NCBI GenBank assembly: GCA_014529385.2
Contig: CM043944.1
Coordinates: forward strand, 66,664,895-66,728,894
Source: Adiantum capillus-veneris
Lineage: Eukaryota > Streptophyta > Polypodiopsida > Polypodiales > Pteridaceae
Direction: 5' to 3'
DNA length: 64,000 bases
A program made the translations under genes and the position numbers. The notes beneath the pieces are model-generated. The model was given only the letters and a program-made list of their open reading frames with translations, had not been told where the DNA came from and ran no database searches. Of this stretch, positions 32,216 through 44,227 are shown in pieces (position 1 is the stretch's first letter; every line of letters begins with the position of its first letter).

Positions 32216-33724
32216 AATGACAAATTGTCTGTTAAGATGAGGGAAGCAAAGGCCTTGTTGAAGGGTTTTAAAGAAGTTCGAGTGCACTTTGTACCTAGAG
32301 ATCAAAATCGAGAAGCAGATGCCTTAGCTGGTGAAGAACTACAAACTCTCATAGTAGGTGCTATCCTTGTGAAAAGTCCTTTATACCAGGGAAAGGAGGA
32401 GCTACATGATTTACTTTACTTTCTTGAGCATTGTGAAGCACCCTCTGGTATGAGTAAAAGTGAACGTAGGTGGTTGGCAAAAAAGGCTACCAGCTATAGC
32501 TTAGTGAATGAGGACTTGTATTGTAGAGGGAAAGATGCTGTCTTAAGGAGAGTTCCTGCATCCCAAGAGATAAAGGATATTTTGTTTAGTTGTCATGAAG
32601 GTGTGTGTGGTGGCCACTTTGCACAAGAGATTACTAGAAGAAAGATTTTACAAGCAGGGTTCACGTGGCCAAGCCTCCATCGAGATGTACAACATTGATG
32701 CCGCACATGTGAGGTTTGCCAGAAAGCTGGACCAAGGCATCTTACCCATGAAAATCAGCATCCAATCAAAACCTATGGGCCATTTGAAAAATGGGGAATA
32801 GATGCAATAGGGCCACTACCTTGCACTCAATCAGGGAAGGAATACATCATTATGGGGGTGGAGTACATGAACAGATGGGCAGAAGCTCGTCCCACAAAGC
32901 TCATCACAGCCAAGGACGTGAGTGATTTCATTTTTGAATGCCTTTGTTGCCGTTTTGGCACACCTTTGGAGATTCTCCCGGATAGGGGACCGGGATTTCG
33001 AGCTGATGTAGTCGGGCAATTGATGAGCAAGTTAAAAATCAAGCGCAGGCACTCTACACCATACTACCCTCAGTGCAATGGTCTTGTGGAAAAGGTAAAT
33101 GGTCTTATATGTAAAATCATCACTAAGCAAGTGCATTTACATCCTAAGGCATGGAACAAACACCTAGATGCAGCACTTTGGGCCTACAGAACATCCTTTA
33201 AAACATCCTTGGGGTATACACCTTTTCACTTGGTTTACGGGCAAGAGGCACTATTGCCTATAGAAGTGGAGCTAGCGAGCCTCCGAGTTCTAAAAGCACA
33301 TCAAGAGGATAGTAAAGAGAAGCAGGTGGAAGGAAGAATCATCGATTTGGAGAGGTTAGGGCTAGATCGAGAGTCAGCAGTGAAGTACTATGCAGCCCAG
33401 GCAGAGAAGAAACGAAAGAAGTTCACTAGCAACCTTGTCAAGAAAGGTATCAAGGAAGGTTCTTTAGTGCTCAGATACGACAATCGCTTTGATTGCAGGA
33501 AGGATGGTAAGTTCTTGCTTAAGTGGGAAGGCCCTTTTGTAGTGATACAGAGGTTCTCAAATGGTAGTTACCAACTAGGTGACCTAGATGGTAAGGTACA
33601 TCAGACCCCGGTAAATGGTTGCCGATTGAAGGCCTACCAATGTCATCTTTCACAGCCATATGCTGCTGAAATCAATGCTAAGGATGGTTCAGAGGAGAGC
33701 TCATCATATTCGAGCTCCAACTAA
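32192..33724 (+). pseudogene. E2 integrase
   Basis: Begins with the end of the second RNase H (VPRDQNREADALA), then the HHCC domain HEGVCGGHFA...TCEVC. TGA 32696-32698 replaces the Trp before CRTC and is the only stop. Core: IDAIGPL (Asp near 32800), PDRGPGF (Asp near 32982), NGLVEKVNG (Glu near 33088). C-terminal module LKWEGPFVVIQRF with GSYQLGDLDG, then a Ser-rich end. Mediates insertion of the cDNA. Confidence 0.82.
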
Positions 33725-34052
33725 GGTAACAATCATGTACATAGTCGTTTCAAAAAAAAAAAAAAAAAAGGAAAAAAAGAGAAGAAAAAAAGAAAAACAG
33801 AGAATGCTACCAGTGAAAGTGGATATTGACAATGGATGGGGTATGGCTTTCAAGGGTCTAGAAGACCAGTTGTTAGTCATGGATGGATACAATTATTCAT
33901 CAGAAAGGACTAAACAGGGTGCATCAGCCAAGAAAGCAGTAACATGGCAAATTCAATTGGTACCAGGTGGGTAAGTATTCAAGAGAACCCTATTGTAGCA
34001 CAACCTACAGCTAGAGGCATCAAATACCTCTAGCTTAAGGGGGAGGGCTATA
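33725..34052 (+). other. E2 3' untranslated region with polypurine tract
   Basis: Contains an A18 run (33752-33769) and, at 34036-34050, TAAGGGGGAGGGCTA just before the 3' LTR, which serves as the plus-strand primer. Confidence 0.75.
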
Positions 34053-35580
34053 TGATGCATGGTTTTTAGGACCCCTTCTGAAGATGCAATAAAGGCACAG
34101 TCAGTTGTTGGGGAGATGAGGATACTCTAGTCCAAGGGATCTCGAAAGAGAAGAAAAATCTACTTCACAAGCACCAAAGAGTAAAAAGTGCCATGGACAG
34201 AAGATACGTGGGAACGAGCTCTTATGCATGCCTACAACCTATATCTTACAGAATAGCCCATTCTAGGTGTGAATTTCTAGTGAAATTTACACGAGGATGT
34301 TCGTGTGGACTCACAGCACAGCATACTCCGTTTTCACTTTTTTACCGACAGTAAATATTTTTTACCACAGTAAATATTTCTTACCTACAGTAAATATTTT
34401 TCACCTGCATGGTACATACAAATCACTTTTTACCTACAGTAACTTTTTTTACCCATGGTAAATATTTTTTACTGCACCATAAGTATTTGGTAGGTAATAG
34501 TTCACTGTTACTAGAAGCAGTGATTGGGCATCAACAATGCAGTTACAGGAGCAGAAAAGGAGAAAATCTTATGGTAAAGGTGAGTCAACAGGGATAAAGA
34601 CTTTTGAGTTGAAAAGAGACATGCTGATTTTTTCAAAGAACACATGTCAAAAGAAGCCATGGTTGAGGATTTTTTGAGAGTTTGATATTCAGGAGGACCC
34701 AGCTGCCACCTCCCCCCCGCAGGTCCCCCCCTGACATGTGCAGAACCTCCAGTTTCAACAGCCACCTTACCTGCTCTTAAATGTTGGTCAAGGCCTTATC
34801 CCCATGTGTCACAATCAGAAAAATCAGCATTTACCCTCCCCTCTCACATCACTCTAGAGAATATCTTGATGGTGACATATCAGGTGACCTCAATCTGTTG
34901 ACCACCCTAAGCAAAAAGTAACCCCAATCAGCGGATTTAAGCATGTTTATCCCTACTCCTAAACGCTCTCAGAAACCTATATAAGGAGGCCTTCTCTCAC
35001 TCAAAACCAACACTTCACCCACTTCACCAAGCAACGAATCTATGACGACATTGCTCACAACGAGGAGCTATGGATGGAGCTCTACTCTCTCTCCTCTCTC
35101 TCTCCCTCTAGTATGCTACATTACTAGCCCTAAAACCTAAATAAGGAGTCTTCTCTCATGCTCCATGGCCACCATCCTCGCCATCATTCTCTAAGGTATT
35201 GATGTGTTGCTAGTAGGATCATACCTACTTGCTGGGTTGATTGTTTTTGACAAGGGATTATGCCATCCTTGGCTTGCTTCTCTATATCCTTGTTATGTAT
35301 GATCAGATTCCGTTGTATTGTTAAGCTGATGTCTTGTGTATATATATGCTACATAAGGTCCCTAAGCTTCGTTTCTATGTGTTTTGCCATATGTTTTAAT
35401 GCCATCATAATGCCAGAAGTCTCACTTGCCTATGTGCACTATGTGTGAGGTCCCTAAACCTCTTAATTTAGGGTGGTGCCCCCTTTGTTTTGTTCTTTGC
35501 TTGTTTGCATGAGGCGTGGTTTGTGGAGTGTGCACGAGTACAGAGGCCACCCGATTGCACTGCTCTTTTTCCCGCTATCA
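34053..35580 (+). repeat. E2 3' LTR
   Basis: 1528 bp, TGATGCATGG to CCCGCTATCA, the same features as the 5' LTR. Confidence 0.92.
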
Positions 35581-38062
35581 GTCAAGAGATTTTTTTATTA
35601 TCAAAACTCTTTCTTGAGATTTATGGACACTTGTCATGCTAGTTCATTCAATAGTGGATACAAAGGGACACAACTAATCCCTTTTGACTTAGTATATATA
35701 TTTGTATGTGTGCACATTAACATGCTATTGATTATGTGATAATTTTATTTCTCACAAGTAAAGTCATGTCCTAAGTTCTTATAGTTCGAGCTAAAAGTGG
35801 AAATCTTATAGGACAGATGGATGATGACTCAACCTAACAAATGAAAAGCTAAACGTAGCTTGATGTTATGACACCTCCAAGTTTTGAGTCAGACCTCACA
35901 TATAGAGAGTGACTATTCCGTATAAAGCAATCCAGTAATAGAGAATAATTTATTAACCTCTAATGAGATCAATGTTGCTTCTCCAATATCAAACATGGTG
36001 TGTGCCCTACGCCGCACATCTCTTTCATGAAGGTATAAAAGGTTCTAAAATTAACCTTTAGTATCCTTTCAATAGTTCCACAGTACCTGGCTTCAGCACG
36101 CACAAAAGTGATGACCCTTGGACCACATAGAGTTAAAGGAAAGGCACTACAAAATAGGAAAATATCTTTTATCAATTACAAAGATAAGATCAATAAAAAA
36201 CTATACAATATGGTTTAGGTATATGAGTACTCTATATTTGGTATGCAGCCTCGTGCATACTTCCAGTTTGTCGGTGATGTCTTCTCTGTGTGCTGAATGT
36301 TTCCAGAATAGAGTAAACCTAATGAATCCAAGATAAGCCCAGATTCACCTTTGAAAGAAAGAGCAAGGTATAAACCCAAAGTAGTCACTCACAAGACAAT
36401 ATAACCATTAAGTCCACCATGCATAGTATTGTTTGCATAATAAAGATACAAAGCTAACAAAAGAAATTGGACGAAAGTAAATTGACGAAAGTAAATCAAT
36501 GACAATTATACACATCATAGGCAAAATGACCCGATTGTTAAGCTTTGCAAATGTAATAGTTACAACACAATTGTCATTATTAAGAAAATACATGGTTCTC
36601 TAACAGTGACAAAAAGATGTATACACGTTGTTGGGAAACAAGCTAACTGAAACACCTCTATAGCGATGTCACCCAAAAGCGTTGAAAGAGAACTACAAGA
36701 CACCAAAATATTTGCAAAGTAATTTTGAAACACTACAAGTCCAATAGGAGTAGACCCTTGGGGAATTTACTAGCCGTCGCCAACCCAAGAGACTATGTCA
36801 CATAGGAGCAAAACCCTGTCAAAGCACGGATTTACAGCACATGCCAACAAATGCATATGAATACAAGATACTCTCCTTTAAAAATCAAAAATAACAAACC
36901 CAAAATTTCAACATCAGTTCCACATTTCATAGATACATGCCCTCGGAATCTGTCTACACACAGTTTGCCACTAGGCTGCCATAGCCATAACCCTACAGAG
37001 AACTAGTCATAACCTGAAGAGAACAACTCCAATTGGGGCACTTTAAATCTTGGAAAAAATATTGAAAAATGACTGACGAGAAAGCTGAAGATGACCAAAA
37101 TTGATTCCATGCGCCACCATGAGCAAAATTGATGCGAACAGAAAGTTGTCCCAACACGACTACACGTAGAGAAGGCTAGTCGGGGCAAAAAACAGCATCC
37201 AAAAGCACCAAGGAAACACAACCAGATCAAACTTGCAAAGTTCTAAACTTTTGATGAACCTTTTAAAGTTTGTACATGAGTTTTAGTTATATACAAGTCT
37301 CACTTCAAAAAACTCACTCATAGGCACTTACAGTAGCCCGACAGCTGTCACTAGACTAGCGACTTGCAGTGCATGTACATGTGGTTGCTAATGCAGGCTA
37401 AAAATCCCACAAAAAGAAAGCCCACATACCCTTTGACATCGGGCGTCATGTCCGTATGTACAAATTTACAAAAAACGGGGTGTCAGAAATGCGCCCAACA
37501 ACGTCATCTCATACATGCTAGGACAAAATGAAACTAATGCTATCTGGCTACGGCTAGACTGATGTCATCTAATCAATCGTCTCATCGCGTCCAAGAGGCG
37601 TACTTATCAGATTCTGCAAAAAAAACAATAAGACTTTCTGTAAGTATAAACATGTAATTACCAAACAATCTATTTTCTTAGCTTATCATTAAAACACAAA
37701 AAATGTAAAAGAGTAAAGTGAAATACTAACCATGCCATCGCGAGAACTTAGAATGTCCATCAGGGCGTTTAAGCCCCTCTACTTGCGTACTCGAGCTTGT
37801 ACGGTGTGGGATCACATCCTGTCATCAACCACTATTCAAAACATACAAAGAATCCATTATGTTAGAATTTAAAAGTGCAGTTGTAGCTAACAAACCTAAA
37901 GAGCAATGCAAAAACACTTACAAAATCAGCCTCAAATTATGTCCACCCGCCCCTCCCCAATTGGTGTGAGCTCCTTACCTCTACTCGTACTTAGACTGCC
38001 TCCTCTTGTTGCTTTCACTTGTCAGGATTCTTGCATGCTAATTGCTTTGCATTCTTCCAATC
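35581..38062. other. No gene recognised
   Basis: AT-rich sequence without convincing coding frames, LTR ends or RNA genes. The first part may continue the LTR remnant cut by E2. Confidence 0.4.
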
Positions 38063-38284
38063 TTATTTGGCTAGCCAATCTGATCTATTCCACCCATGCT
38101 TTATTGCTTTTTGTACTTCAAAACGCTTGTCCTTGTAGTATTCGCGCATTTGAACGTTCATCAGGTCTTCATTGAAGCGCTCATCCTGTCTTGACATGAA
38201 AAACTCATCATACACCACGTTGATGACTCTGTCTTTTAATTCATTTGGCACTTCACTCCAAGTGTTTAGTATTTGGCACTTCAC
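38063..38284 (-). CDS. Hypothetical transposase-like fragment
   Basis: A minus-strand frame with WSEVPNELKDRVINVVYDEF and a charged KDKRFEVQKAIKHGW segment. It has the look of the N-terminal region of plant En/Spm-associated proteins (Trp, P.ELK.RV), but similarity is only from memory and weak. The upstream end is a 28-bp tandem duplication (38244-38299). Confidence 0.3.
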   Translation of the reverse strand: MKCQILNTWSEVPNELKDRVINVVYDEFFMSRQDERFNEDLMNVQMREYYKDKRFEVQKAIKHGWNRSDWLAK

Positions 38285-38299
38285 TCCAAGTGTTTAGTA
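38244..38299. repeat. 28-bp tandem duplication
   Basis: Two exact copies of a 28-bp unit beginning TTTGGCACTTCACTCC. Confidence 0.85.
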
Positions 38300-38422
38300 T
38301 TTAATGTATAAACTCTTGAGCAAAGACCGAGCATGCACAAGATCACCTTCTTACCTTCATCATCCAAGATGATGCCGTCGTTGATGTCGACCGAGTACGG
38401 CAAGCCCTCTAACCTATGAGGC

Positions 38423-39790
38423 GTGAACCTGTGTGACTCAAAATGGGTCTCTCAAGTAATAGTCACACCAAAGAAGAATGGCAAGTGGAGAGTTTGTGTA
38501 GACTATAAACCTCTCAATGCAGCCACAAAGAGGGATCATTTTCCCCTCCCATTCCAAGATAAAATTCTCAATGAAGTGGCAGGTCATGAGAGCTACACAG
38601 TATGTGATGGCTACTCAGGCTACTTTCAAATTAGTATTGCATAAGAAGACCAAAAAAAGACAAATTTCATAACACCGTGGGGATGCTTTGCTTACAGAGT
38701 GATGCCTTTTGCCCTCACCAACGCTCCGGCCACATTCCAGCGCTATGTGACTTTTGTCTTCCAACCATACTTTGGAACTCAATACGGATCTTCATAGATG
38801 ACTTTTGCATCTACAGTTTACGCTCCCTCCATTTGAGCAAAGTCTATGATGTCCTGACCAGGCTGCAAACCTTGGGCGGCCAGCTCAACGTGGACAAGTG
38901 TCACATTGGTGAAAGCAAGGTCACTCTCCTTGGCCATGTAATTTCAACAAAAGGGATTGAGGTTGACTCTAGCAAGATTCAAGCTTTGGTATCTTTGTCA
39001 TCACCCACCACAGCTAAGTAGTTGGCCTCTTTCCTTCAGAAGGTAAGATACTTAAGCAGGTTCATTCACTTGCTATCTCAAGTGGTTCTCCCTCTATAAC
39101 AAGTCACCCAGAGAGATGTCTTATCATGGAGTGAAGAAAATGAGTAGTAGTTGACCGAGGTGAAGCAAATCCTAGCCACGCTTCCCACCATTTCACCTTC
39201 CTGATGGGACGAGCCATTTTATGTGAACCCTAGTGTAGGAAGTGATACACTTGGAGCCGTACTAATGCAAAAGGACCCCCAAACTTCTTTCATGTGTTCT
39301 ATCTACTTCTCTAGCCGTGTCATGACCCCATCAGAAAAGGGATTCATTGTAATTAAGCACATGGTGCTCGCATTAAGGTTTGCTACTAAAAAGTTCCGCT
39401 TGTAGGAAGTGATACACTTGGAGTCGTACTAATGCAAAAGGACCCCCAAACTTCTTTCATGTGTTCTATCTACTTCTCTAGCCGTGTCATGACCCCATCA
39501 GAAAAGGGATTCATTGTAATTAAGCACATGGTGCTCGCATTAATGTTTGCTACTAAAAAGTTTCGCTTTTATCTGCTGCTAGACCCTTTGTAATTTTGAC
39601 AATGGAGGAGGTTTTTCCATATGTAATGTGACACATGGATGTCTCATCTAGGATCTTTAAATGGCTGGTTAGATTACAAGAGTTTTACTACACCATGGAG
39701 GTAGCAAACTCCACCAGGGCTAGTCTAGCAGGTATTCTTACTCATCGTCAATATGAGAAGAAGATGAAGGTCAACACGGAAGGAAAAAAA
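38423..39790 (+). pseudogene. E4 reverse transcriptase and RNase H
   Basis: RT pieces: fingers and palm to 38644 (stop TAA after FQISIA), then another frame with PF(A)[10 protein letters not shown]-like text, catalytic FIDD near 38791, and LGHVISTKGIEVD. RNase H begins FYVNPSVGSDTLGAVLMQ at 39221 and is disrupted by the 167-bp duplication. Stops occur near 39020, 39110, 39150 and 39404. Nonfunctional. Confidence 0.78.
39235..39568. repeat. 167-bp tandem duplication in E4 RNase H
   Basis: 39235-39401 and 39402-39568 are nearly identical (single differences such as gagcc/gagtc and agg/atg). The duplication repeats the RNase H catalytic region, so it is a mutation and not a domain. Confidence 0.9.
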
Positions 39791-39800
39791 AAAGACACCA

Positions 39801-40221
39801 ATGGTAGAAAGTCCTAAGCTAGAAAGAGATCGCTCTCTTTTTGTTGATGGAGCATACAAGAAAGCAGTGGACCAGTCTACAGCTGGCATCATCATTTTCA
39901 ATGAGCAACAGGAGAGGGTATTCTCCATTGGGCAATTGTTACACTCCCACTCCAACAATGAAGCAGAGTATGTGGATTTAATTCTCGGATTAGAACAGTG
40001 TATTTTGCAAGGTATTCAATGCCTAAATGTGTTTGGCGATGCTTTGCTTTATAAACGGCACTTGGGTTTGTAAAAATCAGGTTTTAGTTGGTCAAATACA
40101 CCAAGTTAAGAATCTTTTAAGAAAGTTTGAAGTAGTGCAATTATTTTATGTCCCTAGAACAAAAAATCAGGAGGCAGATGCTCTAGCCAAGGAAAGAATA
40201 CAAGACGTTCCCACAGGATAA
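39801..40221 (+). pseudogene. E4 second (archaeal-type) RNase H
   Basis: LFVDGAYKKAVDQ (Asp), SNNEAEYVDLILGL (Glu), VFGDALL (Asp) and, after a frame change near 40050, VPRTKNQEADALA. Same additional RNase H as in E2 and E7. Confidence 0.75.
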
Positions 40222-40260
40222 ATTAATCTAAAACTACCCCTCTTTCAAGGTAGTGATGCT

Positions 40261-41480
40261 ATGCCTGATATCATCAGCTTCTTAGATACAAGAGAATGTC
40301 CTGAAGGGTACACTAAAGGCCAAAAACTGTGGGTGGTAAGGAAGGATACAAGATACCGCCTTGTAGACAACCACTTGTATTGTAAAGGCAAGGATCACAT
40401 TCTCAAGCAAGTACCAACCTCCAGTGGGATCACGGAGGTAATCTCAAGTTGCCATGATGGTGTCTGTGGCAATCATTTTGCTTTAGATATCACCAGTAGG
40501 AAGATTCTACAGGTAAGATTCTCTTGGCCTAGTCTGAAGAGGGATGTGCATCATTGGTGTAAAACATGCAAGGCTTCTCAAGTGGCCAATGATCGTACAC
40601 TAACCTATGAGCCACAGACTCCTATCATCTCATATGGTCCGTTTGAAAAAATGGGAAATAGATGCAATCGGTCCTCTACCAAGGGCCCAATCAAGTAAGC
40701 TATACATTCTAGTTGGTGTAGACTACATGACCCGATGGGCAGAAGCAGCAGCCACCACCCTCATTACAGCCCAAGAGGTAGCAAAGTTCATATTTGAACA
40801 CATCTGTTGGCACTCCTCTTGAGATAATATCTAATAGGGGACCATGTTTCAAAGGCGATCTGGTGGGAGAACTGATGAAAAAGCTAGGCATTACATGCCG
40901 ACATTCCAGACCATACTATCCACAATGCAATGGCCTAGTGGAAAAGGTAAATGACATGATCTATAAAATCATCACAAAGCAGGTGAATAACCACACAGGT
41001 GATTGGGATAAACATCTCATGGCCGCTTTATGGGCCTACCAGACGACATTCCGAACATCATTAGGTTTCACCCCTTTTCATCTAGTCTATGGAAAGGAGG
41101 CCATTCTACCCATTGAGGTACAGATAGCCAGCTTGCAAGTCATGGCTAGCCAATTATAGTGCCCAATTGTCAATCTCCGCAACCACATCCTGGATCTGGA
41201 AATGCTCCAACTAGATAGGGAATATGCAATCAATCACTATGTAGCACAAGCAGAGTGATGCCGGCTCACCTTCAATCAAGGGCTTAAGGAAAAGGGCCTG
41301 GAAAAATGCATGTTAGTATTGAGATACACAACAGATTTGACACTAGGAAGGACAAGAAATTTCAACCCAGATAGGAAGGATCATTCATTGTCAAAAGGCG
41401 CTATGATAACGCCAATTATAAGTTGATGGAAGAAGATGGGAGAATTCACAAGACTAGAGTCAATGGATGGAGGCTAAAGA
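40261..41480 (+). pseudogene. E4 integrase
   Basis: HHCC domain CHDGVCGNHFA...WCKTCKASQ. The core is spread over frames: AIGPLPRAQSS near 40660, the second Asp position reads SNRGP (Asn for Asp) near 40833, and NGLVEKVND (Glu) near 40935. The C-terminal part (41160-41480) is broken by stops. Two frame changes lie near 40640 and 40800. Confidence 0.75.
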
Positions 41481-41527
41481 TGTATTTTCTAAGGTTTGAT
41501 CCAGAGTTCATGCTAGATATTCCAGAA

Positions 41528-41727
41528 GAGGGAGAACCCTCCAACTCTGCTACTAAAGAATCAGAGGTAGGGCTAGAAGCATGAATTCCTCTAGCCAGAC
41601 GGGAGGGCTAATGACGGCCGATTCTCAAAGGGAGAACCCTCCAACTCTGCTACTAAAGAATCAGAGGTAGGGCTAGAAGCATGAATTCCTCTAGCCAGAC
41701 GGGAGGGCTAATGACGGCCGATTTTCG
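41528..41727. repeat. 100-bp tandem duplication across the E4 purine tract and LTR start
   Basis: GGGAGAACCCTCC to ATGACGGCCGATT occurs at 41528-41627 and again at 41628-41727. Each copy contains the purine tract (GACGGGAGGGCTAA) and the first bases of the LTR (TGACGGCCGATT). Confidence 0.85.
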
Positions 41728-42224
41728 GAGCCATGGCCGCAAGAACCGACCCCAAGTAGGGGAGAGCACATTACCAAGAAAAACGATAAAAAAATATTTT
41801 TTTTTACATTCACTACCCCCTCTAGGCTTAACCACCCGCGGGCCGCCACCAATTTGGCCACACCTCTCTCCATTATCACCAGAAGACAGAGGTCTCTCTC
41901 TCTCCTACTCGGCTCCGCCAGTCCACCATCTCTCTCTTATCCGTGCTCCTGTGTCACCTAGCCCAAAGGGCGCATAAAAACACACCACCACTGTCATATT
42001 CCACAGGCAGGCCGCCATGCATGAACCAGAGTCAATCTCTCTCTCTTGCATTATTTATACACACACACACTTTAACATTTTTTATTTCCTCTCTCTCTTA
42101 CCTCTCGCTCATCCATACTCCATCGGCGGGCCCGCCATACCTCACCCCTCCCTCTTCCCTCTCGGCCACACTTCCCCGACCTCACTCTCCCCTCCCTCTC
42201 TCCCCTCTTGTTTTCTTCCCCCGG

Positions 42225-42232
42225 CGGGCCGC

Positions 42233-42269
<37 letters not shown>

Positions 42270-42346
42270 TCACTATCTCTCCCTCCCTCGATTTTCTGTG
42301 TGTGTGTGTGTGTGTGTTAGCGGCCCCATGGGCGCATAGAGTAGAA

Positions 42347-42412
<66 letters not shown>

Positions 42413-42415
42413 TTC
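42225..42415. repeat. CT and GT microsatellites
   Basis: (CT)n at 42231-42262, (GT)n at 42297-42316 and a long (CT)n at 42345-42409, inside the E4 LTR. Open frames here are repeat artefacts. Confidence 0.9.
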
Positions 42416-43690
42416 ACCCACACATACCCTCTCTCTCTTTCCCCCACTCTCTCTCTCTCTCTTCCCCTCGGTGTAGGAACCCGCCATGCATGTAGAATCT
42501 CTCTCTCACTCTCTATATGCACACACACCCATACACCACCCTCATCCCCTACTCTCGCAGGCCACCACCCTTACCCCACCCCGTTGACCTCCTTTCCCCA
42601 CCCGCTGGATCGTTTTCGGCCAGGCCATCCGAGCCTACGGTCTCTCTCTCTCTTTCTATCTCTCTCACGCACCCTCTGTGAACAGGACCATGTGGGCGCA
42701 CTCAGTGTCATCCTCTCTCTTCCTCTTATACAAGCCACATAGAAACACACACACACACACCCTCACACACTCCCCTCCCCTGGATCGCTCACCATCTCGC
42801 TCTCGCTCTCTCAGCCTGTGCAGGCACCGCCATTACGGAATCTGTCTCTCTCTCTCTCTCATAATATACAACACACACATACACCAACAGACACTCACAC
42901 ACCCTCTCTCAAACCCTCGCCATTCCCCCTCACGCACACACTCACGCCATCTCCACCCCCCGTTCTCTGTAGCAGGGAGCATGTAAAAAAAAGAAGAAGC
43001 ATAAAATATGTATTACATATATATATGTTTCCTTATACCCCCTGTTCCCACGCACACACTCTCCTGATACATACACACACAATCCCAAGGAATGTGCACA
43101 CACACTCACAACACTTTTCCTAAAAAAACACTCTCGCACACACAATTACATACATCCACAAGCACACACGCCTACGGGCACTCACATATATAGCACACAC
43201 GTTTACATGCATGAATATAAACACACTGGACACGCATGCCTATACGCACACACCGAAAAATAATAAAACCAAAGGAGTCACCGTCATCAACAAAAAGGAG
43301 AAGAGGCTAAGTCGCGCGCTGTCGACACCGAAACAAGAAAAGATGCTCAAGGCATGCCCCGACCGACCCCAAAAATGAAAAAGGCGCTACATCGATGCAC
43401 CAGCTAAGGCCACCATTCACTAGCATCGCATCGACGACGCCCTCTTCAGTGAAATCCGTAGATTGTCATCATTTTTCCCAATTTTCAAACCAAAATTGAA
43501 AAAATCCCAATTTGTAAATTATCGCCTCCCTGTAGGTGATGGCCACAAAGGCCCACCTCGGAGTTTTCTTTTATAATATTCCCTGAGAAAAAGCAAGGTT
43601 CAACCATCTAGGACCCACGGCCTTGCTTTGTCTCCCCGGATTAGGACCCTAAACCTAATTAGATTACCCTAACCTAATGCAGCAAGCATT

Positions 43691-43698
43691 TATAAAAA
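43691..43698 (+). promoter_or_regulatory. E4 LTR TATA box
   Basis: TTTATAAAAAGG about 500 bp before the LTR end, a similar spacing to E2. Confidence 0.45.
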
Positions 43699-43948
43699 GG
43701 CACTGACTGGTCACTATCAGGGAGATTCATTTGCCATGTCTACACTTTGACTCCAATGGTCACCACAAACACACTCATGCTAGCAGAAATCCTCGTGTCT
43801 ATGAGTCACCTCTAGAGAACGCACTATTAGGCTCACTATCTCTCTATATCTTTCTTTCACCATGGTTGCCACCTCGCCGGAAATAAGGTTGCTATAAATA
43901 TTGCAGGAAAATAGTTTTCCATCACACCCTGAGGGTTTTCATCACCTG

Positions 43949-43949
<1 letters not shown>

Positions 43950-44024
<75 letters not shown>

Positions 44025-44042
44025 GTGTGTGTGTGTGTATAT
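43950..44042. repeat. CT/GT compound microsatellite
   Basis: (CT) about 34 repeats, then (GT) and TATATA, within the E4 LTR. Confidence 0.9.
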
Positions 44043-44227
44043 ATAGTTTGTGTTATCTCCAATCACGATTGTCCGTGTCCTAGCCGCTCAAAGCTAGGTG
44101 GTGCCCCCCTATTCGCTTGCCCCTGGCCGCTCGACGTGCATCAGCTCCTGGCGTTTTGAGGCCGTCGAGGTCCGTGTCTCTCTTTGCGCTCGTCACTATG
44201 CTTCATGAACTTCATAGATTGTCTTCT

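Larger units (their letters stand above)
24131..35580 (+). mobile_element. E2: complete Tat-type Ty3/gypsy element
   Basis: 11.45 kb with LTRs of about 1.53 kb (24131-25659 and 34053-35580) that look about 98% identical by eye. The flanks atcaa and gtcaa agree at four of five bases. Order: long leader with small ORFs and a nested solo LTR, gag with CCHC knuckle, protease with D-G-G, RT (FIDD), RNase H, a second archaeal-type RNase H, integrase, purine tract. The double RNase H places it in the Tat group. Breaks are a stop at 29878, frame changes near 30450-30480 and 32195, and a TGA at 32696. Confidence 0.93.
38423..44195 (+). mobile_element. E4: 5'-truncated Tat-type gypsy element
   Basis: Begins abruptly inside RT (SKWVSQVIVTPKKNGKWRV), with no gag, protease or 5' LTR. 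Pol is close to that of E2 but has many stops and frame changes. It ends with a purine tract and an LTR from 41712 to 44195 whose 3' end matches the solo LTR in E2. Internal 167-bp and 100-bp tandem duplications are unique to this copy. Confidence 0.82.
41712..44195 (+). repeat. E4 3' LTR, expanded by microsatellites
   Basis: Starts TGACGGCCGATTTTCGG and ends TTTGCGCTCGTCA. The last 130 bp match the solo LTR in E2 (AAGCTAGGTGGTGCCCCC, GAGGCCGTCG, TCTCTTTGC). Much of 41880-43200 and 43950-44040 is CT, CA or GT repeat, explaining its length of about 2.5 kb. TATA box TATAAAAA at 43691-43698. Confidence 0.65.

Noticed and set aside
41943-43145. Several open frames of Ser/Leu or Thr/His repeats
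   Set aside because: They are translations of CT and CA microsatellites in the E4 LTR.
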